This document shows, piece by piece, positions 1 through 8,837 of a DNA stretch of 33,936 bases (the first letter of the stretch is position 1; each line of letters starts with the position of its first letter). The position numbers were made by a program, and so were the translations under genes. The notes under the pieces were generated by a model, which was not told the DNA's origin, searched no databases, and was given only the letters and a program-made list of their open reading frames with translations. The stretch covers positions 1 through 33,936 of the forward strand of contig NZ_RQTJ01000032.1 in assembly GCF_003858535.1 (NCBI RefSeq), written 5' to 3'. The DNA is from Paenimyroides viscosum (GTDB lineage Bacteria > Bacteroidota > Bacteroidia > Flavobacteriales > Flavobacteriaceae).

Positions 1-57
1 AGCTTAAAACATTATACTTCTAAATTACATAAATTACGCTAGGTTTATAGGGGTTAA

Positions 58-606
58 AACACTAAAAAAAATACTTCATCTATAACATATTCCTTAGGAT
101 ACAACTTTATAAGTGCAAATGTTGTAAATGGTTTATGGGTTTATTTTTGGTTAAACAATGCTATTCTTGTTTGCTTGATACTAATGATTATATTGCTTTT
201 TTTGTTAATGAAAATCTTTTTAAAGAATAAGAAATTTCAAACAAAAATATCATTAAGAAATGTAATTGCTTCAAGCCCATTTGATTTATATGCTGGTTGG
301 ATTTCAGTTGCATTGATTGCCAATACAGCTGTTTGGCTAACAAAAATAAATTGGGAACCAATTCTTTTTTCAGAGGCAGGTTGGACAATTTTTTTATTAA
401 GTATAGCTGGAATAATTGGAATATTTATAAGTTGGAACTACAATGCCATTGCCTTTGGTATATCAATAGCATGGGGAGTAACAGCAGTTGCAGTAAACAA
501 TTTTAATCAAAATTTTAATATTGTAATTACAGCAGTTATCGTGTCCGTAGCAATATTATCTGTTTGCTTTTATCAATTGATGCACAAAATATTGCCTACT
601 GATTGA
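58..606 (+). pseudogene. TspO/MBR-like (tryptophan-rich sensory protein) remnant, 5' truncated
   Basis: A membrane protein of at least four hydrophobic segments, including the stretch PFDLYAGWISVALIANTAVW, which resembles the bacterial tryptophan-rich/TspO-like family. The frame opens just after a TAA at 55-57. The first usable start is a TTG at 175, giving 143 residues. Codons 58-174 are also open in the same frame and encode NGLWVYFWLNN, which fits the conserved Asn/Trp core of the family, so the homology begins before any start codon. Family members of this type usually exceed 200 residues, and no continuation is visible in 1-57 in any frame. I therefore read it as a gene that has lost its N-terminal part. 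The alternative is a short protein starting at TTG 175. The family call rests on motif resemblance only. Confidence 0.55.
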
Positions 607-676
607 AATATATAAATTGATGAAACCTTCAAAATCTTAAAAAATTCTATAACTATAAATATTAAATTGATTAATT

Positions 677-1630
677 ATGAAAATTAGAACATCCTTAAAA
701 AAGTTTGCAGGCGCAACATTTGCATTCGCATTCCTAGCATTAAGCACTTCGTGTAATGACGATGAGTCGACACCACCAATGGAACAACAAAAAACAATTG
801 CAAACATTGTAAGCGAAAATGCAGATTACAGCCTTTTAAAAGCTGCGGTAACAAAAGCAAATTTAGGTGAAACACTTAATGGAACAGGACCTTTTACGGT
901 TTTTGCACCTAACAACCAAGCCTTTGCCGCTTCTGGTATTTCTCAGCAAACCATCAACAGTCTTTCAGAAACAGATTTAAGCGATATTTTATTGTATCAT
1001 ACTTTAGGAAGCAAAGTGATGGCTACAAACGTACCAGCTGGTCCTAACGCTGAAGTTACTACAGTTGGTGGAGATAAAATATACGTTACTAAAGATAGCA
1101 GAGGGGTATTTGTAAACGGTTGGAAAGTAACCACTGCAGATATAGCAGCATCAAACGGAGTGATCCATTCTATTGAGCGTGTATTAATGCCACCTACACA
1201 AAACATTGTACAAATGGCGCAAGCAAACCCTAACTTAACTTATTTAGTGGCAGCTGTTTTACGTGCTAGTGAAGGTTCAACAAACGTTGCCAATGTACTT
1301 GCAACAACAAATAATCTTACTGTATTTGCACCAACTAATGAAGCATTTATTGACGCTGGTTTTCCTACCATCGCATCAATACAGAGTGCAGATCCAGCTA
1401 CTTTAACTTCCATATTAACCTATCACGTGATTGCGGCTCGTGCGTTCTCATCTGATTTATCAAATGGTCAGTCACTAAATACAGTAAACGGCGGAACATT
1501 AATGGTAGCCTTAGGAAGTCAAGCAACTGTAAAAGGAAACAGCAATAGTACGCCTTCAACAATTACATCAGTAAATATGCTGGCAACAAATGGAGTAGTT
1601 CATTTAATTGACCGTGTTTTACTTCCGTAA
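677..1630 (+). CDS. Two-domain fasciclin (FAS1) lipoprotein
   Basis: A cell-surface adhesion-type lipoprotein. The N-terminus has a basic stretch, a hydrophobic core and a lipobox ending at Cys26 (LSTSC), followed by acidic Asn-Asp-Asp residues, a common surface-export context in Bacteroidota. Two FAS1 repeats follow, at roughly residues 40-170 and 178-316. Both carry the FAS1 hallmarks: a TVFAP-N-AF box (FTVFAPNNQAF and LTVFAPTNEAF), a YH segment (LLYHTL and LTYHVI) and a terminal NGV-H-IDRVL motif (NGVIHSIERVL and NGVVHLIDRVL). The length fits a two-FAS1 lipoprotein. It is monocistronic, with a strong terminator right after the stop. FAS1 domains mediate protein or carbohydrate contacts; the ligand cannot be told from sequence. 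Confidence 0.93.
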   Translation: MKIRTSLKKFAGATFAFAFLALSTSCNDDESTPPMEQQKTIANIVSENADYSLLKAAVTKANLGETLNGTGPFTVFAPNNQAFAASGISQQTINSLSETDLSDILLYHTLGSKVMATNVPAGPNAEVTTVGGDKIYVTKDSRGVFVNGWKVTTADIAASNGVIHSIERVLMPPTQNIVQMAQANPNLTYLVAAVLRASEGSTNVANVLATTNNLTVFAPTNEAFIDAGFPTIASIQSADPATLTSILTYHVIAARAFSSDLSNGQSLNTVNGGTLMVALGSQATVKGNSNSTPSTITSVNMLATNGVVHLIDRVLLP

Positions 1631-1660
1631 TAATAGTTAGATTTTATTTTATTGAGTATT

Positions 1661-1693
1661 AAAACCGTCTCGTAAGTTGAGACGGTTTTTTTT
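1661..1693 (+). terminator. Rho-independent terminator after the fasciclin gene
   Basis: The 11-bp arms AAAACCGTCTC (1661-1671) and GAGACGGTTTT (1679-1689) flank a 7-nt loop and run into a T tract. It lies 30 bp after the fasciclin stop. Confidence 0.92.
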
Positions 1694-1732
1694 ATAAATA
1701 CTAGCAAGATAAATTGCTATTTACATCATTTT

Positions 1733-2911
1733 TTAGGACAATTTCTGCCACTCTTTAGTTTCATTAAAAATGTGGGTCAAAATATCTTCGTCTAAATCGG
1801 TAAAATCAATATTTCTACGGCTCATTACAATTTTAGCAGTTTCAAAAGCTTTTACGGGTAAATAAGCTTGTGTTCCTTGTGCACCACCCCATGTAAAATT
1901 AGGAATGTAATTTCTTGGGAAACCTGCGCCAAAAATATTTGCCGCCACACCAACAACCGTTCCTGTATTAAACATGGTGTTAATTCCGCATTTACTGTGA
2001 TCGCCCATCATTAAACCACAAAACTGCAAACCAGTATTTACAAAGCGTTCCGTTTCGTAATCCCATAATTTAACCGATTCGTAATTGTTTTTAAGGTTAG
2101 AATTGTTACTATCTGCCCCAATATTACACCATTCGCCCAAAACGGCATTTCCTAAAAATCCGTCGTGACCTTTGTTTGAATATGCAAAAAGTACCGAATT
2201 GTTTACTTCACCGCCCACACGAGAATGCGGACCAACCGTTGTTGCCCCATAAATTTTTGTAGCTAGTTTTACTTGCGCATGATCGCACAACGCAAAGGGT
2301 CCGCGAATTACAGATCCTTCCATAATTTCGGCATCTTTACCAATATATATCGGTCCGGTTGTAGCATTTAAGGTACAAAAGTTTAAAACAGCACCTTCTT
2401 CAATAAAAATATGTTCAGTTCCTAAAACGTTTACTGTAGAAGGAATTGGTTGTGACTTACGGTCTTGTGTTAGCAATTCAAAATCATCGCGAATTGCCTG
2501 ATCATTCTTTTGAAAAATATCCCACGAATGTTCAATTTGTAAACAATCTTCTTCAATTTCTAATAAATCATAATCTTCAAAAACTACTTCTTCTTGTTCA
2601 TCTGTGGTATAAAAAGCAATAATCTCATCGTTCTTTACAATTGCTTGGTTGGGCTGTAAAAACTGAATCATTTCAACCAAAACCTCATTCGGACAAAACG
2701 ATGCGTTAATCATTACGTTTTCTGCCATTTCAACCATCGGGAATTTTTCAGACAAATATTCTTCCGTAACTGTAGTAGTTGTGGTTCCCAAATATTTTTC
2801 CCACTTTTCGCGAATGGTTAAAATTCCAATGCGAATATCGGCAACAGGTCGGGTAAATGTAAATGGCAACAGATTGTTACGCACAGATCCATCGTATAAT
2901 ATGTAGTTCAT
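1733..2911 (-). CDS. GlmU-like putative sugar nucleotidyltransferase with left-handed beta-helix domain
   Basis: A 392-residue protein of the GlmU-like family widespread in Bacteroidota (NTP_transf_4 type N-terminus). It begins MNYILYDGSVRNNLLPFTFTRP, where family members place the nucleotide-binding segment, followed by RIGILTIREKW. Residues about 165-370 hold irregular hexapeptide repeats (GPIYIGKDAEIMEGSVIRGP, TVGPHSRVGGEV, GEWCNIGADSNNSNLKNNY) expected of a left-handed beta-helix acyltransferase-like domain. True GlmU makes UDP-GlcNAc from GlcN-1-P. This shorter family diverges at the canonical GlmU pyrophosphorylase motif, so the exact substrate is unknown. It lies on the minus strand downstream of rpmE2; the rpmE2 terminator sits between them, so it probably has its own promoter. 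Confidence 0.85.
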   Translation of the reverse strand: MNYILYDGSVRNNLLPFTFTRPVADIRIGILTIREKWEKYLGTTTTTVTEEYLSEKFPMVEMAENVMINASFCPNEVLVEMIQFLQPNQAIVKNDEIIAFYTTDEQEEVVFEDYDLLEIEEDCLQIEHSWDIFQKNDQAIRDDFELLTQDRKSQPIPSTVNVLGTEHIFIEEGAVLNFCTLNATTGPIYIGKDAEIMEGSVIRGPFALCDHAQVKLATKIYGATTVGPHSRVGGEVNNSVLFAYSNKGHDGFLGNAVLGEWCNIGADSNNSNLKNNYESVKLWDYETERFVNTGLQFCGLMMGDHSKCGINTMFNTGTVVGVAANIFGAGFPRNYIPNFTWGGAQGTQAYLPVKAFETAKIVMSRRNIDFTDLDEDILTHIFNETKEWQKLS

Positions 2912-2978
2912 TTTTATGCTTTTTTAAAGGCTTAAAGTTACAAAGTTTTTGTTTAGATCAACAGTATAAATATAAACA

Positions 2979-3006
2979 AAAAGCCCTACTAAAAAGTAAG
3001 GCTTTG
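2979..3006 (-). terminator. Terminator of rpmE2
   Basis: Read on the minus strand, the arms AAAGCCTTAC and GTAGGGCTTT (one mismatch) flank a 6-nt loop and are followed by a T-rich run. It sits about 20 bp after the rpmE2 stop and separates it from the GlmU-like gene. Confidence 0.75.
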
Positions 3007-3026
3007 ATATTTCATGAATCCAAAAA

Positions 3027-3278
3027 TTATTTTTTGAATTTAGAGTATTTAGTTTTGAATTTATCAATACGACCTGCTGTATCAATAAGTTTAGATTTAC
3101 CTGTGTAAAATGGGTGAGATGTACGAGAAATCTCCATTTTATAAACTGGGTACTCTACTCCATCAACTTCAATTGTCTCTCTTGTGTCAACTGTTGATTT
3201 GGTGATGAATACGTCTTCGTTAGACATATCTTTAAACGCTACTAATCTGTAATTTTCTGGGTGAATACCTTTTTGCAT
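3027..3278 (-). CDS. rpmE2: 50S ribosomal protein L31, type B
   Basis: An 83-residue protein with the full L31 type B pattern: the start [17 protein letters not shown], the central [18 protein letters not shown] and the basic C-terminus [14 protein letters not shown]. The zinc-binding Cys motif of the type A (C+) L31 is absent, so this is the zinc-independent form, the usual L31 in Flavobacteria. It binds the large subunit at the central protuberance and bridges to the small subunit. It has a textbook Bacteroidota promoter upstream, a leader of roughly 100 nt and its own terminator. Confidence 0.97.
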   Translation of the reverse strand: MQKGIHPENYRLVAFKDMSNEDVFITKSTVDTRETIEVDGVEYPVYKMEISRTSHPFYTGKSKLIDTAGRIDKFKTKYSKFKK

Positions 3279-3389
3279 GATAAATCGATTTTAATGTTAA
3301 TGGCTATTATTTGTTCTGATGCTTTTATCTTTCAAAAAGGTATAAACAAATCAATAGCTTTTTTGAATAATTGTTTATTTTTCAGATTG

Positions 3390-3419
3390 CAAATTTAATA
3401 ACATATTTTTAATCTACAA
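3390..3419 (-). promoter_or_regulatory. Bacteroidota-type promoter of rpmE2
   Basis: On the minus strand, TTG (3419-3417) is followed by exactly 19 nt and then TAAATTTG (3397-3390). This matches the Bacteroidota primary-sigma consensus TTG-N19-TAnnTTTG. It lies about 110 bp upstream of the rpmE2 start, implying a leader of about 100 nt. Confidence 0.75.
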
Positions 3420-3468
3420 ACATTAGTTTACACTTTTTTATATCCAAACAGCAAAATTTTCTAAAACG

Positions 3469-3484
3469 TATTTTTGTATATTTG
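3469..3484 (+). promoter_or_regulatory. Candidate -7 boxes for the DUF4199 gene
   Basis: Two abutting matches to the Bacteroidota -7 consensus TAnnTTTG, TATTTTTG (3469-3476) and TATATTTG (3477-3484), end 26 bp before the DUF4199 start. Neither has a clear TTG at the ideal -33 distance. Confidence 0.5.
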
Positions 3485-3510
3485 TAAGATTTTATAAAAC
3501 TAACAAACTC

Positions 3511-4056
3511 ATGAATACTATCAGTAAAACAACAGGTTTAACTTTTGGCTATATTTTAATGGCCTATTATGTAATTGTAAACCTAATTGTTTTCTTTGCA
3601 GATTATACATTATTTGCAAAACCATATTTAGGTATTACTAATATGGTCATGGTTTTAATTTTAGGTGTTTCTTGTGTATGGATAACGAAAAGAAGACTAG
3701 GTAATTTAATAACAACAAAAGAAGGTTTCTCTGCTTTTTTTATCATGGTTGTTATAGGTTTACTTGCAAATAATGTGATTCAATTTGTACTTTTTAACAT
3801 TGTAAATCCTGAAGCTAAAGATGTTAATAACCAAATAATGGTTGCAATGGCAGAAAGTATTGCAAAAGACATTAATGCACCACAAGAGGAAATTGATAAG
3901 CAATTAGAGTACATGAGAAACAACCCAAATGATAATTTCTCTTTTAAAAGCATGATATTTAGTTTCGCTCAAGGCATTTTAGGTGCTTCTGTAGCAGGTT
4001 TGTTAATTGCATTGACATTTAAAAACAAATCAGAACACACAACAATTAGCCAATAA
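3511..4056 (+). CDS. DUF4199 family integral membrane protein
   Basis: A 181-residue protein with four predicted membrane helices, at roughly residues 10-30, 40-58, 72-95 and 148-168. A polar segment rich in Asp, Glu and Asn lies between helices 3 and 4 (about 100-142). Length, the start MNTISKTTGLTFGYILM, the KRRLGNLITTKEGF loop and the FSFAQGILGASVAGLLIA helix fit DUF4199, a Bacteroidota family of unknown function. Its stop shares one base with the start of the glycosyltransferase (TAATG), so the two are translationally coupled. DUF4199 genes commonly sit directly before this glycosyltransferase in Flavobacteria. A role with it at the membrane is inference. Confidence 0.88.
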   Translation: MNTISKTTGLTFGYILMAYYVIVNLIVFFADYTLFAKPYLGITNMVMVLILGVSCVWITKRRLGNLITTKEGFSAFFIMVVIGLLANNVIQFVLFNIVNPEAKDVNNQIMVAMAESIAKDINAPQEEIDKQLEYMRNNPNDNFSFKSMIFSFAQGILGASVAGLLIALTFKNKSEHTTISQ

Positions 4057-5012
4057 TGAACCTTACCATTTTAATTCCTTTATTGAACGAAGCCGAATCG
4101 TTACCCGAATTATACCGTTGGATTACCAAAGTAATGCAACAGCACAACTATTCGTACGAAGTTGTTTTTATTGATGACGGAAGCACCGATGAATCTTGGG
4201 ATATTATTGACGATCTATCTAAAAACGATACCAATATAAAAGGAATCCGTTTTCAGAAAAATTTCGGTAAATCACAAGCTTTGCACGCAGGTTTTGCCAT
4301 TGCAAATGGAAATGTTGTTATTACGATGGATGCCGATTTACAAGACAGTCCCGATGAAATTCCCGATTTATACAACATGATTGTCAATCAAAATTTCGAT
4401 TTGGTTTCAGGTTGGAAAAAGAAACGTTATGATTCCATCGTATCAAAAAATCTTCCGTCAAAATTATTCAATTGGGCAGCACGCAAAACATCGGGCGTTC
4501 AACTAAACGATTTTAACTGCGGGTTAAAGGCTTACAGCAATAAAGTAGTAAAAAATATTGATGTGTATGGCGAAATGCACCGTTACATTCCCGTGTTGGC
4601 AAAAAATGCAGGATTCAACAAAATTGGTGAAAAAGTGGTGAAACACCAAGCACGAAAATACGGTGTTTCAAAATTTGGAATGAGTCGGTTTGTAAATGGC
4701 TTTTTAGATTTAATCACCATTTGGTTTTTATCAAAATTCGGCAAACGTCCTATGCATTTATTCGGCGCTTTGGGCGTTATCATGTTTATGGTAGGTTTTT
4801 GCAGTGCCGCTTTTATCGGCGTTTACAAACTGTATAAACTTTCAATGAATGAACCCGCTGTTTTGGTAACAAATAATCCGTGGTTTTACATTTCGTTAAC
4901 TGCCATGATATTGGGTACGCAATTATTTTTGGCAGGTTTCTTGGGCGAAATCATACTTCGGACAAAAAACAACGAACCCCGATATAAAATTTCAGAAAAA
5001 TCAAATATTTAG
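4056..5012 (+). CDS. Family 2 glycosyltransferase, DPM1/GtrB type
   Basis: A 318-residue GT-A enzyme predicted to move a sugar from a nucleotide donor onto a polyprenyl phosphate at the cytoplasmic face of the membrane. The N-terminal domain (about 1-225) has the nucleotide-binding DDGSTDES (from residue 40) and the metal-binding MDADLQDSP (DAD at 92-94), followed by the Q-D and RK--GVSKFG elements typical of the bactoprenol/dolichol-phosphate sugar transferases (GtrB/ArnC/DPM1). Two C-terminal membrane helices, about 233-257 and 273-298, anchor it as in GtrB. It overlaps DUF4199 by one base. The sugar cannot be deduced. Confidence 0.92.
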   Translation: MNLTILIPLLNEAESLPELYRWITKVMQQHNYSYEVVFIDDGSTDESWDIIDDLSKNDTNIKGIRFQKNFGKSQALHAGFAIANGNVVITMDADLQDSPDEIPDLYNMIVNQNFDLVSGWKKKRYDSIVSKNLPSKLFNWAARKTSGVQLNDFNCGLKAYSNKVVKNIDVYGEMHRYIPVLAKNAGFNKIGEKVVKHQARKYGVSKFGMSRFVNGFLDLITIWFLSKFGKRPMHLFGALGVIMFMVGFCSAAFIGVYKLYKLSMNEPAVLVTNNPWFYISLTAMILGTQLFLAGFLGEIILRTKNNEPRYKISEKSNI

Positions 5013-5028
5013 AAGTTTTTAAATTTTT

Positions 5029-5103
5029 GTTACTTCGAGTGATTTTTAGTAGTACCCCGATAGTAATCGGGATGGAGAAGTTCTCGACAAGCTCGAACTG
5101 ACG
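5029..5103. repeat. REP-like palindromic intergenic element
   Basis: A complex palindrome lies between the glycosyltransferase and the mutase. It has a central perfect hairpin CCCGAT-AGTA-ATCGGG (5056-5071), a second imperfect palindrome AGTTCTCGACAAGCTCGAACT (5079-5099), and outer ends GTTACTTCGAG (5029-5039) and CTCGAACTGAC (about 5092-5102) that are imperfect inverted copies. It is richer in G+C than its surroundings. Such TTCGAG/CTCGAA-ended elements recur between genes in many Bacteroidota genomes. No second copy was found in this window. Confidence 0.6.
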
Positions 5104-5148
5104 AATAAACAAATCAACAGTTAAACGAATAAACAAATAAAAATACAT

Positions 5149-6879
5149 ATGGATATTCCTAAAAACATATTAGAACAAAGCAATAAATGGATTCAAAATC
5201 CTTTTGATGTGGAAACTCAAAATTTAGTGAAAGAATTAATCACGTCTTCTCCAAAAGAATTAGAAGACGCTTTTTACCGCAATTTAGAATTCGGAACCGG
5301 CGGAATGCGTGGAATTATGGGTGTTGGTACCAACCGAATCAATAAATATACCTTGGGTAAAAACACACAGGGATTATCTCAATATTTAAAACAATCGTTT
5401 CCAAACGAAGAAATCAAAGTAGCCATTGCTTATGATTGTAGACATAATAGTCAGTCTTTAGCGAAAGTGGTTGCCAATGTTTTTTCTGCCAACGGAATCA
5501 AGGTCTTTTTGTTTGAAGATTTACGTCCAACGCCAGAGTTATCTTTTGCGGTTCGATATTTGAATTGTCATGCAGGAATTGTTTTAACGGCATCGCACAA
5601 CCCACCGGAATACAACGGTTACAAAGTGTATTGGCAAGATGGCGGACAGTTGGTTCCACCACAAGACAAAGAGATTATTCAGGTAATTGATAACTTGGAT
5701 TATTCAGATATTTTGTTCGATTCAAATCCCGAATTAATTGAATACATCGGTACAGAAATCGATGAAGCATTTGCACAATCATCAATAGAAAATGCTACGT
5801 TTAATCTTCCCGAAGATGCTCGTAAAAACTTAAAAATCGTTTATACTTCTTTACACGGAACATCGATCAAAGCCATTCCGAATGTTTTGGAAAAAGCAGG
5901 TTATACCGATGTGAATATCGTAACAGAACAAGCTGAACCAAACGGAGATTTCCCTACAGTTAAATCGCCAAATCCAGAAGAGCCTGAAGCCTTGCAAATG
6001 GCAATTGATCTAGCAAATGAAACAAATGCCGATATTGTGATTGGAACGGATCCGGATTCTGATCGATTGGGAATTGCGGTTCGCGACAACGAAGGAAAAA
6101 TGATTTTGTTAAACGGAAATCAGGCAATGGTAGTTATGACTGCCTTTTTGTTGGAACAATGGAAACGCGCCGGAAAGTTAGAAGGTAAAAAGCATTTTAT
6201 AGGATCAACCATTGTATCAACCCCAATGATTTTGGCTCTTGCCGAAGCGTATGAAGTTGATTGCAAAGTTGGATTAACAGGCTTTAAATGGATTGCCAAA
6301 TTCATTAAAGATTTCCCTGAACAGAAATTTATCGGCGGTGGCGAAGAAAGCTTTGGTTATATGGTGGGCGATGCTGTTCGCGATAAAGATGCTGTTGCAT
6401 CAACCTTATTAATCTGCGAAATTGCTGCTATTGCAAAAGCATCGGGTTCGTCGGTTTATAAAGAGTTACAAAATTTGTATGCCGATTTTGGTTATTACAA
6501 AGAACACTTAATTTCGTTGACCAAAAAAGGAAAAGACGGAGCTGAAGAAATTGCTACCATGATGACTGAATTACGCAACAATCCGTTAAAGGAAATTGCA
6601 GGTGAACGAGTGGTTTTTGTAGAAGATTATCAAAGTTCTATAGCTACTAATTTGTTTTCGAACGAAACCGAACCTTTGTTCTTGCCAAAATCAAACGTGT
6701 TGATTTATTATTTAGAAGACGGATCTAAAATTTGTGCCCGACCAAGTGGTACCGAACCTAAAATTAAATTTTATTTCAGTACCAACACACCTATTGAAAA
6801 CGTGGAAGAAATAAAAGATGCCGATGAATATCTAACCGATAAAATTCAACGCATTATTAACGATATGAACTTAAATTAA
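5149..6879 (+). CDS. Phospho-sugar mutase (phosphoglucomutase/phosphomannomutase family)
   Basis: A 576-residue alpha-D-phosphohexomutase, probably interconverting glucose-1-P and glucose-6-P. All four active-site loops are visible: the catalytic phosphoserine loop TASHNPPEYNGYK (Ser149), the Mg-binding loop DPDSDR (301-306, variant of DGDGDR), the sugar-specificity loop GGGEESFGYMVGD (about residue 395), and the phosphate-binding loop RPSGTEPKIKFY near residue 540. The length is that of the long bacterial PgcA-like mutases. The stop overlaps the ABC transporter start by one base (TAATG), which implies coupling. The mutase may supply hexose-1-phosphate for the glycan or lipid work of its neighbours, though that link is inference. 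Confidence 0.94.
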   Translation: MDIPKNILEQSNKWIQNPFDVETQNLVKELITSSPKELEDAFYRNLEFGTGGMRGIMGVGTNRINKYTLGKNTQGLSQYLKQSFPNEEIKVAIAYDCRHNSQSLAKVVANVFSANGIKVFLFEDLRPTPELSFAVRYLNCHAGIVLTASHNPPEYNGYKVYWQDGGQLVPPQDKEIIQVIDNLDYSDILFDSNPELIEYIGTEIDEAFAQSSIENATFNLPEDARKNLKIVYTSLHGTSIKAIPNVLEKAGYTDVNIVTEQAEPNGDFPTVKSPNPEEPEALQMAIDLANETNADIVIGTDPDSDRLGIAVRDNEGKMILLNGNQAMVVMTAFLLEQWKRAGKLEGKKHFIGSTIVSTPMILALAEAYEVDCKVGLTGFKWIAKFIKDFPEQKFIGGGEESFGYMVGDAVRDKDAVASTLLICEIAAIAKASGSSVYKELQNLYADFGYYKEHLISLTKKGKDGAEEIATMMTELRNNPLKEIAGERVVFVEDYQSSIATNLFSNETEPLFLPKSNVLIYYLEDGSKICARPSGTEPKIKFYFSTNTPIENVEEIKDADEYLTDKIQRIINDMNLN

Positions 6880-8717
6880 TGGATGATAATTTAAAGAAGA
6901 TATTCCCATTTGCTAAAAATTATAAATTCAATGTTGTAGCAAATATTGGATTTAACATTCTATATGCCTTTTTTGGAACTTTGGGTATGGTTTTTATTAT
7001 GCCGGTTCTTTCTGTTCTTTTCGATGAGAAAAAAAAGGAAATTATAGCCTTACCAAAGTACGAAGGTTTTTTTGAAGCTCTAGGAAATTGGCAAGAATAC
7101 ATTTCTTATTATGTAAATCAGTACTCTATTCAATATGGTGTGCAATATGGATTAATGCTTACCGTAGGTTTGGTATTAATTACTTTTTTACTCAAAAATT
7201 TATCTAATTATTTCGCCCTTCAAAATTTAACCAAACTTAAAAATGGAGTGCTTCGTGATTTACGCGAAAAAATGTTTAAAAAAATCATTTCATTACCTGT
7301 TTCTTATTATTCAGAGAAAAGAAAAGGTGATGTAATGGCACGTATGCTAGGTGATGTAAACGAAGTTCAAAATTCGTTTTTTATGATTTTAGAATTAATT
7401 GTAAAAGAGCCCCTAACTATTATTTTTTCACTAATTGCAATGATTTCTATTAGTTGGAAATTGACAATTTTTGTTTTTATTTTCATCCCCATATCTGGAT
7501 TAATTATTTCTGTAATAGGAAAAAGTTTAAAAGGAAAATCAAGCAGAGCACAACAAGAAAATGGTTATTTAATTTCCATTACTGAAGAAACACTATCTGG
7601 TTTAAAGGTTGTAAAAGGATATAATGCAGAAAATTATTTTTCCAAAATTTTTAACGAATCCATTAATCGTTTATATAATCTTACAAATGCTATCGCAAAG
7701 AAAAATAATTTGGCTTCTCCAATGAGTGAGTTTATGGGAATTGTTGTGATAGGTGTTTTATTAATTTATGGCGGTAATTTGGTTTTGGTAGAAGGTTCTT
7801 TAAAAGGATCTGATTTTATTGCTTATATTGGTTTAGCATATAATATTTTAACGCCAGCAAAAGCCATTTCTAAAGCCAGTTACCAAGTTAAAAACGGTAT
7901 GGCAGCCGCAGAACGTGTTTTTGAAATTCTAGATACACCAAATGTGATTCGAGATAATAGTGAATCTGTACAAATTGATGCCTTTAAAGATAAAATCGCA
8001 ATTAAAAACGTTACTTTTTCATACGATGGCGAACGAACAGTATTAAAGAATTTTAATCTTGAAATTCCTAAAGGAAAAACCGTAGCATTGGTCGGTCAGT
8101 CGGGTTCTGGTAAAAGTACCATTGCCAATTTGTTGATGCGTTTTTACGATGTGGAACAAGGTGAATTGTTAATTGACGGCACAAACATAAAAGACCTTCA
8201 ACTAGTTTCATTACGCGATCAGTTAGGCTTGGTTACTCAAGACAGTATTATGTTTAACGGAAGTATTGCCGATAATGTTAGAATTGGAAAACAAAACGCT
8301 ACCGACGAAGATGTTATTGCTGCCTTAAAAATTGCGAATGCGTACGAGTTTGTTCAGAATCTTCCGCAAGGAATCAATACCAATATTGGCGATGCCGGTG
8401 GCAAACTTTCGGGCGGACAAAAACAGCGTATTTCTATTGCTAGAGCTGTATTGAAAAACCCACCGATTATGGTTTTAGACGAAGCAACCTCGGCATTAGA
8501 TACAGAAAGCGAACGTTTGGTACAAGATGCATTGGAAAAAATGATGGCAAACCGCACTTCGGTTGTTATTGCCCACCGTTTATCAACCATTCAAAAAGCC
8601 GATGTTATTGTGGTAATGAACCGTGGCGAAATTGCCGAACAAGGCACACACGACGAATTATTGGCAAAAAACGGAACATACGCAAAATTAGTTTCCTTAC
8701 AATCATTTGAAAATTAA
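6879..8717 (+). CDS. ABC exporter, fused permease and ATPase (MsbA-like)
   Basis: A 612-residue half-transporter. An N-terminal six-helix permease (about 15-345) is followed by an ATPase domain with Walker A GQSGSGKST (about 405-413), Q-loop LVTQDS, signature LSGGQKQR (about 509), Walker B VLDEATSALD and H-loop IAHRLSTI. This layout is that of homodimeric type IV exporters; MsbA flips lipid A, and related proteins export lipids, peptides or drugs. The conserved intracellular-loop stretch LPVSYYSEKRKGDVMARM supports the MsbA/LmrA-like call. It is coupled to the upstream mutase by TAATG and ends in a clear terminator. Confidence 0.93.
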   Translation: MDDNLKKIFPFAKNYKFNVVANIGFNILYAFFGTLGMVFIMPVLSVLFDEKKKEIIALPKYEGFFEALGNWQEYISYYVNQYSIQYGVQYGLMLTVGLVLITFLLKNLSNYFALQNLTKLKNGVLRDLREKMFKKIISLPVSYYSEKRKGDVMARMLGDVNEVQNSFFMILELIVKEPLTIIFSLIAMISISWKLTIFVFIFIPISGLIISVIGKSLKGKSSRAQQENGYLISITEETLSGLKVVKGYNAENYFSKIFNESINRLYNLTNAIAKKNNLASPMSEFMGIVVIGVLLIYGGNLVLVEGSLKGSDFIAYIGLAYNILTPAKAISKASYQVKNGMAAAERVFEILDTPNVIRDNSESVQIDAFKDKIAIKNVTFSYDGERTVLKNFNLEIPKGKTVALVGQSGSGKSTIANLLMRFYDVEQGELLIDGTNIKDLQLVSLRDQLGLVTQDSIMFNGSIADNVRIGKQNATDEDVIAALKIANAYEFVQNLPQGINTNIGDAGGKLSGGQKQRISIARAVLKNPPIMVLDEATSALDTESERLVQDALEKMMANRTSVVIAHRLSTIQKADVIVVMNRGEIAEQGTHDELLAKNGTYAKLVSLQSFEN

Positions 8718-8739
8718 CAACTTACATATTTAAATATTA

Positions 8740-8768
8740 AAATCACTCAAATTGAGTGATTTTTTTTA
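8740..8768 (+). terminator. Terminator of the mutase/ABC exporter pair
   Basis: The arms AAATCACTCAA (8740-8750) and TTGAGTGATTT (8752-8762) with a 1-nt centre run into a T tract, about 20 bp after the transporter stop. Confidence 0.88.
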
Positions 8769-8780
8769 TATTTATAATTA

Positions 8781-8808
8781 TTGTTTTTCGATAATTTATA
8801 TATCTTTG
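8781..8808 (+). promoter_or_regulatory. Candidate promoter of the DUF2975 operon
   Basis: TTG (8781-8783), 17 nt, then TATCTTTG (8801-8808), a full match to the TAnnTTTG -7 box with slightly short spacing. It ends 29 bp before the first DUF2975 start and follows the upstream terminator directly, so the operon probably starts here. Confidence 0.6.
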
Positions 8809-8837
8809 TCAATAAATAATTATTAAAATTCAGAACT

